Positions 5,145-6,295 of a stretch of DNA of 6,295 nt are shown piece by piece. Each line of letters begins with the position of its first letter. The first letter of the stretch is position 1. The notes below the pieces were generated by a model. The model had not been told where the DNA came from. It worked only from the letters and a program-made list of their open reading frames with translations, and searched no databases. A program made the position numbers and the translations under genes. This DNA is from Bacteroidetes bacterium CG23_combo_of_CG06-09_8_20_14_all_32_9 (GTDB lineage Bacteria; Bacteroidota; Bacteroidia; Bacteroidales; GWA2-32-17), in assembly GCA_002771395.1 (NCBI GenBank), contig PCSS01000329.1:1-6295 (forward strand). Direction: 5' to 3'.

Positions 5145-6014
5145 ATGAATCAAGGCGAAATAATTTTGTATCAAACTTCTAATAGCCATGATTTTCAAAT
5201 AGAAGTAAGGGTCGAAAATGAGACTATCTGGCTTTCACAAAAACAAATGTCTGAGTTATTCAATTGCTCTACCGATAATATTGCGTTGCACCTTAAAAAT
5301 ATATATAAAGAACAGGAATTAGATGAGATAGCAACTTCCGAGGAATACTCGGTAATTCAAATTGAAGGTAAACGTAAAGTAAAACGAAAATCATTACTTT
5401 ATAATTTAGATGCAATTATTTCAGTAGGATACAGAGTAAATTCAATACGAGGTACGCAGTTTCGTATTTGGGCAAATAAAGTTTTAAAAGAATATTTGTT
5501 AAAAGGATATGCAATTAATCAAAGAATAGAAACACTCGAAAACAAAGTTTATTCATTAGAGAAAAAATCATCAGAATTTGATTTTCATATCAAAACAAGT
5601 TTACCACCTCATGAAGGTATTTTCTTCGATGGACAAATTTATGATGCTTATGAAAAAGTTTCTTCCTTTATTAAAGAAGCCAAATTATCTATAATTTTAA
5701 TTGCCAATTATATTAATGAAACTGTTTTAACGTTGTTGTCGAAGCGAAAAACAGGTGTAAAGACAACCATTTATACCCAAAATATATCAAAACAACTAGC
5801 ATTAGACATTCAAAAACACAATGCACAATACGAACACATTGATGTGAAAATATTTAGTAAATCGCACGATAGGTTCTTAATTATCGACGAAAAAATAATG
5901 TATCATATTGGTGCTTCATTAAAAGACTTGGGTAAGAAATGGTTCGCTTTTTCTAAAATTGAATTAAACCCAGAATTAATTCTCAAAGAACTTAATAACC
6001 TATTAACTCAATAA
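5145..6014 (+). CDS. RhuM-family DNA-binding-like protein with C-terminal phospholipase-D-like domain
   Basis: The 289-residue protein has two parts. Residues 1-120 match the RhuM virulence-protein family: GEIILYQTS, a helix-turn-helix-like LSQKQMSELFNCSTDNIALHL (30-50), and YNLDAIISVGYRVNSIRGTQFRIWA (86-110), which resembles phage antirepressor-type regions. A short heptad-rich segment (about 124-140) suggests dimerisation. Residues 155-289 are a conserved C-terminal domain (FFDGQIYDAYE, YINETVLTLLSKRK, TIYTQNIS). It carries H241-D-R243-F-L-I-I-D248 followed by HIGASLKDLG (254-263), which fits a single HxKx4D phospholipase-D motif with arginine in place of lysine. A nuclease or phosphodiesterase role is therefore possible but unproven. 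There is no signal peptide or membrane segment. The gene is unrelated to sugar synthesis yet lies between two sugar isomerase-like genes, 63 and 50 bp from them. The function is unknown; phage-related regulation or defence is a guess. Confidence 0.82.
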   Translation: MNQGEIILYQTSNSHDFQIEVRVENETIWLSQKQMSELFNCSTDNIALHLKNIYKEQELDEIATSEEYSVIQIEGKRKVKRKSLLYNLDAIISVGYRVNSIRGTQFRIWANKVLKEYLLKGYAINQRIETLENKVYSLEKKSSEFDFHIKTSLPPHEGIFFDGQIYDAYEKVSSFIKEAKLSIILIANYINETVLTLLSKRKTGVKTTIYTQNISKQLALDIQKHNAQYEHIDVKIFSKSHDRFLIIDEKIMYHIGASLKDLGKKWFAFSKIELNPELILKELNNLLTQ

Positions 6015-6064
6015 CCTAATAACTTTCTTTCATAATCCGTAATCATTCATTCGTAATTAAATAT

Positions 6065-6295
6065 ATGATAAATATTGATCCAAAAAGTTCTACTATTGAA
6101 GATTGCAAACTCCTCACTCTTCCCAAAATCCATAACCCTGCAGGTAACATTACTGCATTAAACGGAAATATTGATTTGCCTTTTGATATTAAGCGTGTTT
6201 ATTATTTGTACGATATCCCCGGAGGCGAAGAACGTGGTGGGCATGCACATAAAGAACTTTACCAATTACTTATTGCAGCAAGTGGTAGTTTTGAT
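6065..6295 (+). CDS. FdtA/QdtA-family cupin, dTDP-sugar 3,4-ketoisomerase-like, HAH variant (3' end beyond window)
   Basis: The first 77 codons of a second cupin of the same family are visible; the frame is open to the last base. It starts MINIDPKSSTIEDCKLL with a ten-residue N-terminal extension relative to the paralogue at 4680, then LPKIHNPAGNITAL (19-32), LPFDIKRVYYLYDIPGG (38-54), RGGHAHKEL (57-65) and AASGSFD (71-77). Aligned without gaps, it is identical to the upstream paralogue at 32 of 65 positions. Here both motif histidines, H60 and H62, are present, so this copy is the better candidate for an active 3,4-ketoisomerase. It begins 50 bp after the RhuM-like gene and probably belongs to the sugar operon. 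The remaining 55 or so codons are not in view. Confidence 0.87.
   Translation, partial: MINIDPKSSTIEDCKLLTLPKIHNPAGNITALNGNIDLPFDIKRVYYLYDIPGGEERGGHAHKELYQLLIAASGSFD

Overview
The window looks like chromosomal DNA from a member of the Bacteroidota, probably an uncultured or environmental Bacteroidales-type organism. Four things point there: the DNA is very AT-rich, the genes lack Shine-Dalgarno sequences and have A-rich leaders, TAnnTTTG-type -7 promoter boxes sit just upstream of the first two genes, and every protein resembles families common in that phylum. All six genes are on the + strand.

Positions 1-3459 form an accessory region. Two AAA+ ATPase genes of the AAA_14/DUF4143 type (357-1517 and 1869-3137) are separated and flanked by three long non-coding spacers (1-356, 1518-1868, 3138-3459). 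The spacers are built from the same shuffled short modules: ACTTT arrays, a CCCCACACCCTAACCC module, and a GAACAnTGAACATATAACAA module. A 62-bp direct repeat (61/62 identical) lies on both sides of the first ATPase gene. The two ATPases are related but from different subfamilies. The first keeps a D...E-x-K signature in its nuclease-like C-terminal domain; the second has Q-x-A in place of E-x-K.

Positions 3460-6295 look like part of a nucleotide-sugar operon for a surface polysaccharide. It holds a PLP-dependent sugar aminotransferase (3460-4644, FdtB/QdtB-like), a cupin sugar 3,4-ketoisomerase-like protein (4680-5081, FdtA/QdtA-like), an unrelated RhuM-type protein with a phospholipase-D-like C-terminal domain (5145-6014), and a second FdtA/QdtA-like cupin cut by the window edge (6065 onward). 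Together the isomerase and aminotransferase would turn dTDP-4-keto-6-deoxyglucose into a dTDP-3-amino-3,6-dideoxyhexose (Fuc3N or Qui3N type). The final sugar cannot be decided here, and no acetyltransferase or rmlA/rmlB gene is visible.

The most notable points are: (1) a dispersed palindromic repeat captured in frame inside the aminotransferase, adding about 19 residues just before the PLP lysine; (2) two cupin paralogues that differ at a proposed catalytic histidine (HAY versus HAH); (3) a RhuM-PLD-like gene lodged between those paralogues; and (4) the modular repeat spacers around the ATPases. No RNA gene, CRISPR array, insertion sequence or clear intrinsic terminator was found.
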